Positions 61,506 through 64,000 of a stretch of 64,000 nucleotides of DNA are shown here, piece by piece. Under the pieces are notes generated by a model. It saw only the letters and a program-made list of their open reading frames with translations, was not told where the DNA came from and did not search any database. The position numbers and the translations under genes are program-made. The stretch comes from JAAYUJ01 sp963698165. Lineage in GTDB: Bacteria > Desulfobacterota > Syntrophobacteria > Syntrophobacterales > Syntrophobacteraceae. The DNA lies in NCBI GenBank assembly GCA_963698165.1, contig CAVOPT010000010.1:248001-312000 (forward strand), read 5' to 3'. The stretch's first letter is position 1. Each line of letters starts with the position of its first letter.

Positions 61506-61667
61506 CCCAATCTGAGCGATTTTCTCCCCCTCCCCTCGCCCCTCCCACCAGGGGAGGGGAATCATAAGGTGGCTCCTCTCCCTCGATGGGAGAGGCCGGG
61601 TGAGGGTGAACTCATTGATCACACAGCACTTGTACCCACGAGGTGTGGGAGAATCGCTCAACTTAGG
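61506..61667. repeat. Palindromic MITE-like element, copy E4 (type 2, inverted relative to E3)
   Basis: 162 bp, starting CCCAATCTGAGCGATTTT and ending GAATCGCTCAACTTAGG. It is the reverse complement of E3 at about 83% identity. E3 and E4 bracket the DUF3604-to-arylsulfatase gene block. Confidence 0.8.
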
Positions 61668-61813
61668 ATCCAGTCAGCGGGCCGAGGCAGTGAGAAGCAT
61701 GCTTCTGCTGACAGGCGCTTCGCCGATTCTGGTGACGGCTTCCGGCAATGCCAAGAGCAAATACCTGGAGGCAGGGTGGAGGTGTTGGTTCATCCTGTCG
61801 TTTCAATGAGCTG

Positions 61814-61860
61814 AACACCTTATTTGATTGGGACGTGGAGGGCGGAGCTCTGCGACGCCG
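61814..61860 (+). repeat. 47-bp direct repeat flanking the toxin-antitoxin module (left)
   Basis: AACACCTTATTTGATTGGGA followed by CGTGGAGGGCGGAGCTCTGCG matches 62756-62802 at 43 of 47 positions, in the same orientation. Both copies lie outside the two toxin-antitoxin genes. Confidence 0.7.
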
Positions 61861-61901
61861 AATGGAAACCGTCGGGTGTGAAGCGATGCTCAGGCCTTTG
61901 T

Positions 61902-62342
61902 CTAATCCCCGGCAAGAGGGTCTCGAACATCGAGGAAAGGGAATTTGAGGAAGTCCCGGTCATGGGTGTACAAGGTTTTTACGCCATGGTAGCGAAGCAA
62001 AGCCGTCAGATGGGCATCCGGCACCAGGTTTCCCCGGGTGGGAACCTCTGACGTGGTGGCACGGTAGACGGCCCAGAATCCTTCGTCTTCGGATAGAAAT
62101 CGCGCGTGAGGAAGGTTCAGAAGGGTTTCGATATTAGCCATAGCTTCATCGGGGGATAAGGGATGATCAAACACAGCGGGGTGCGTGGCAATGCGCAAAT
62201 AGCTCATGACCGTCGGCCATCCCAAGGAGAAGACTTCTTTTTGAACGATACAGGACGCGATGAATGAGTTGGCCCGCTCAAAGTGAGGGCTGCCGGTGTC
62301 AGAGGCATAAAGCAGGATATTGACGTCAATGGCAAAACTCAT
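61902..62342 (-). CDS. vapC: VapC-type PIN-domain toxin
   Basis: 146 residues, PIN fold. Acidic metal ligands are visible in FAIDVNILLYA (Asp6), LVPDAHLTALL and LYTHDRDFLKF. PIN toxins are Mg2+-dependent ribonucleases that cleave tRNA or rRNA. It overlaps the upstream antitoxin gene by 4 bp (ATGA), as in vapBC operons. The substrate RNA is unknown. Confidence 0.87.
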   Translation of the reverse strand: MSFAIDVNILLYASDTGSPHFERANSFIASCIVQKEVFSLGWPTVMSYLRIATHPAVFDHPLSPDEAMANIETLLNLPHARFLSEDEGFWAVYRATTSEVPTRGNLVPDAHLTALLRYHGVKTLYTHDRDFLKFPFLDVRDPLAGD

Positions 62343-62602
62343 GGTGATTTGGAACTCTTGTAAGGCGGCGGTTCGCTTTCCATGGCCGCATATACCGCCT
62401 CGCGATCCGCTAAGTCAATGCGGGCGCCCATTCGTTTTGAAATCCATTTGGGCGGCCTGCTTGGGGCCTTGGCTGATTTGCGTTCACCAAGGGCCTCGGC
62501 CAGCAGGTCAGAAATGAGCCTGCCGAGGGATTTTCCCTCTTTTCGCTGGATCTTTTTCAGATCCTTCAGAACGGGGGTATCAATATCGACTGTCGTTCGC
62601 AT
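62339..62602 (-). CDS. vapB: Ribbon-helix-helix antitoxin (VapB-like)
   Basis: 87 residues from ATG 62602. N-terminal ribbon-helix-helix: MRTTVDIDTPVLKDLKKIQ, then KEGKSLGRLISDLLAEALG. The C-terminal part is disordered and Pro-rich, and would wrap the toxin. It precedes the PIN toxin and is expected to repress its own operon. Confidence 0.85.
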   Translation of the reverse strand: MRTTVDIDTPVLKDLKKIQRKEGKSLGRLISDLLAEALGERKSAKAPSRPPKWISKRMGARIDLADREAVYAAMESEPPPYKSSKSP

Positions 62603-62755
62603 GGTGCGTTGATGATGGCACAAAACGCATCAGATGTCAAGGATTGTTTTGTTTGACAATCGGTGGCTTTTCGCAGCTCCAATAGGGGATGCTGGTCTGA
62701 CTGAGAAGAGCGGGAGGGCTCGCATGGCTCGCCCCTCCAAGGTGCCCCTCCACGA

Positions 62756-62802
62756 AACACCTTATTTGATTTGGATGTGGAGGGTGGAGATCTGCGACGC
62801 CG
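62756..62802 (+). repeat. 47-bp direct repeat flanking the toxin-antitoxin module (right)
   Basis: Second copy of 61814-61860, four mismatches. The pair encloses 895 bases containing only the VapBC-like genes. Confidence 0.7.
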
Positions 62803-62978
62803 GACTGTGTGTCGATTACCAACAACCTAAGCCATAAAAGCAAGAACTTGTGAAAACAAGACTGGTTCTAACAATGACTCTGGCATTCATCGTTGCCAAT
62901 CGCGTACGGCGGCGCACCACTTTCGCGGCCTGCGAATGTCGCTGTTGACAACACCACGTCAAAGAGGAGGGACCTCGT

Positions 62979-64000
62979 ATGAAAGCAGTCAAGCTGGTCG
63001 TCGCCATAACGGTTTCAGTTGTCGCCTTTGCGCTCTATGCTTCATGCTGCATTGCGCAGCAAGTCACCGGTGAGCTGGGCTCGCCCGGCGCCACCACGAC
63101 CCTCGATGGCAAGCAGCTTCCGCCGCCCGATCCGACGTTCGGCGGGGTGATCAAGGAAAAGGCCTCGGAGTCGAAAGCCTGGTGGGCGCCACGCGTCGTG
63201 CCGCCGAAAGGCGCGCCCAACGTGTTGCTGATCATGACGGACGATAGCGGCTTCGGTGCGCCGGGCACCTTCGGCGGGGTCGTCCCGACACCGGCACTGG
63301 ATCGCATCGCGAAAACCGGGCTGCGTTACACGAATTTCCACTCCACGTCGCTCTGCTCCCCGACGCGCGCGGCGATCATCACCGGGCGCAACCATCACTC
63401 GGTTGGCTTCGGCGTGGTCGGCGAGATAGCGACGGGATTCCCGGGTTACGACTCAATCATCCCGCTTGAGAAAGGCACCATCGGTGACATCCTGAAGGCG
63501 AACGGGTATGCGACTTCCTGGTTCGGCAAGGACCACAACACGCCTTTCTATCAGGCGACCCAGGCCGGGCCCTTCGACCAGTGGCCGAACGGCATGGGCT
63601 TCGAGTACTTCTATGGCTTCGTCGGCGGCGACGCCAGCCAGTGGCAGCCGAACCTGTTCCGCAATACGACGGCCATCTACCCCTTCCAGGGCAATCCAGG
63701 CTGGAACCTGACCACGGACATGGCCGACGAGGCGATCCAGTACATGAAGGAGCTCAAGGAGATCGCGCCCGGCAAGCCGTGGCTCGTCTACTACGTGCCG
63801 GGCGGCACCCACGCCCCGCATCATCCGACGCCGGAGTGGATACAGAAGATCAGCGACATGCACCTCTTCGACGAGGGCTGGAACAAGGTGCGCGAGACCA
63901 TCTTCGCCAACCAGAAGCGGCTGGGCATCATGCCCGAGAACGCGAAGCTCACGCCCTGGCCGGACGGTCAGGCCGAATTTGGCGGCGCGAAGCTTCCGCA
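62979..64000 (+). CDS. Second exported arylsulfatase (3' end cut by window edge)
   Basis: 340 codons to the window edge from ATG 62979, with AGAGGAGG upstream. Signal peptide about 1-25. The FGly motif CSPTR again starts at Cys126 and is followed by AAIITGRNHHSVGFG. The N-terminal part closely parallels the first arylsulfatase (QQVTGELGSPGATTT in both; VLLIMTDDSGFGAPGTFGGV). The two are probably a diverged duplication separated by element E4 and the toxin-antitoxin module. Confidence 0.92.
   Translation, partial: MKAVKLVVAITVSVVAFALYASCCIAQQVTGELGSPGATTTLDGKQLPPPDPTFGGVIKEKASESKAWWAPRVVPPKGAPNVLLIMTDDSGFGAPGTFGGVVPTPALDRIAKTGLRYTNFHSTSLCSPTRAAIITGRNHHSVGFGVVGEIATGFPGYDSIIPLEKGTIGDILKANGYATSWFGKDHNTPFYQATQAGPFDQWPNGMGFEYFYGFVGGDASQWQPNLFRNTTAIYPFQGNPGWNLTTDMADEAIQYMKELKEIAPGKPWLVYYVPGGTHAPHHPTPEWIQKISDMHLFDEGWNKVRETIFANQKRLGIMPENAKLTPWPDGQAEFGGAKLP

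Overview
The window reads as a chromosomal segment of a GC-rich anaerobic Gram-negative bacterium. It has a type II secretion operon, two NtrC-type sigma-54 activators, a bacterial methanol:corrinoid methyltransferase gene set and MJ0042/two-CW style zinc motifs. My best guess is Desulfobacterota (Syntrophobacter-like); this is inferred from gene content, not from a marker gene. I saw no rRNA, tRNA, CRISPR array or phage module.

Layout. 1-2.2 kb: remains of a DUF2878 / DUF2177 / chalcone-isomerase-like cluster. 2.5-6.6 kb: a decayed transposase, a 2-Cys peroxiredoxin and a DevBCA/MacAB-like efflux operon (membrane fusion protein, ATPase, permease). 7.7 kb: an orphan MoaD-like protein. 8.2-20.7 kb, minus strand: a methanol-utilisation locus, in transcription order mtaA, mtaC, a CobW-type GTPase, an AmiS/UreI channel, a sigma-54 activator, mtaB (own -24/-12 promoter), a zinc-ribbon protein, a RamA-like corrinoid activase, a Cys-rich unknown, and a two-CW/PAS/GAF histidine kinase with its NarL-type regulator. 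21.5-24.5 kb: a second sigma-54 activator and two small regulatory-looking genes. 24.9-30.8 kb: aldo/keto reductase, a THUMP RNA methyltransferase, and a deacetylase / radical SAM / L-2-hydroxyglutarate oxidase operon. 30.9-42.7 kb: type II secretion genes (gspC divergent from gspE-F-H-I-J-K-L-M-D, no gspG seen). 42.8-45.7 kb: RluD-like pseudouridine synthase and a TolB/TPR regulator. 45.8-64 kb: an accessory region of exported proteins (PRC-barrel, SphA-like outer-membrane proteins, DUF2092, DUF3604, parvulin, three HupE/UreJ proteins, DUF1254, two arylsulfatases) with truncated genes, repeats and a VapBC-like module.

How it fits together. MtaB takes the methyl group of methanol onto the corrinoid of MtaC, MtaA moves it on to an acceptor, and the RamA-like protein would reactivate oxidised corrinoid. 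The CobW GTPase and the AmiS/UreI channel are unusual additions that could supply zinc and small neutral solutes. The sigma-54 activator beside mtaB, a good -24/-12 site and a candidate upstream inverted repeat suggest inducible control.

The most unusual structural signal is a family of about 162-bp palindromic elements sharing a terminal inverted repeat close to CCTAARTTGAGCGATT. Two carry one interior and bracket 1.1-7.2 kb in inverted orientation. Two carry a different interior and bracket 49.2-61.7 kb in the same way.
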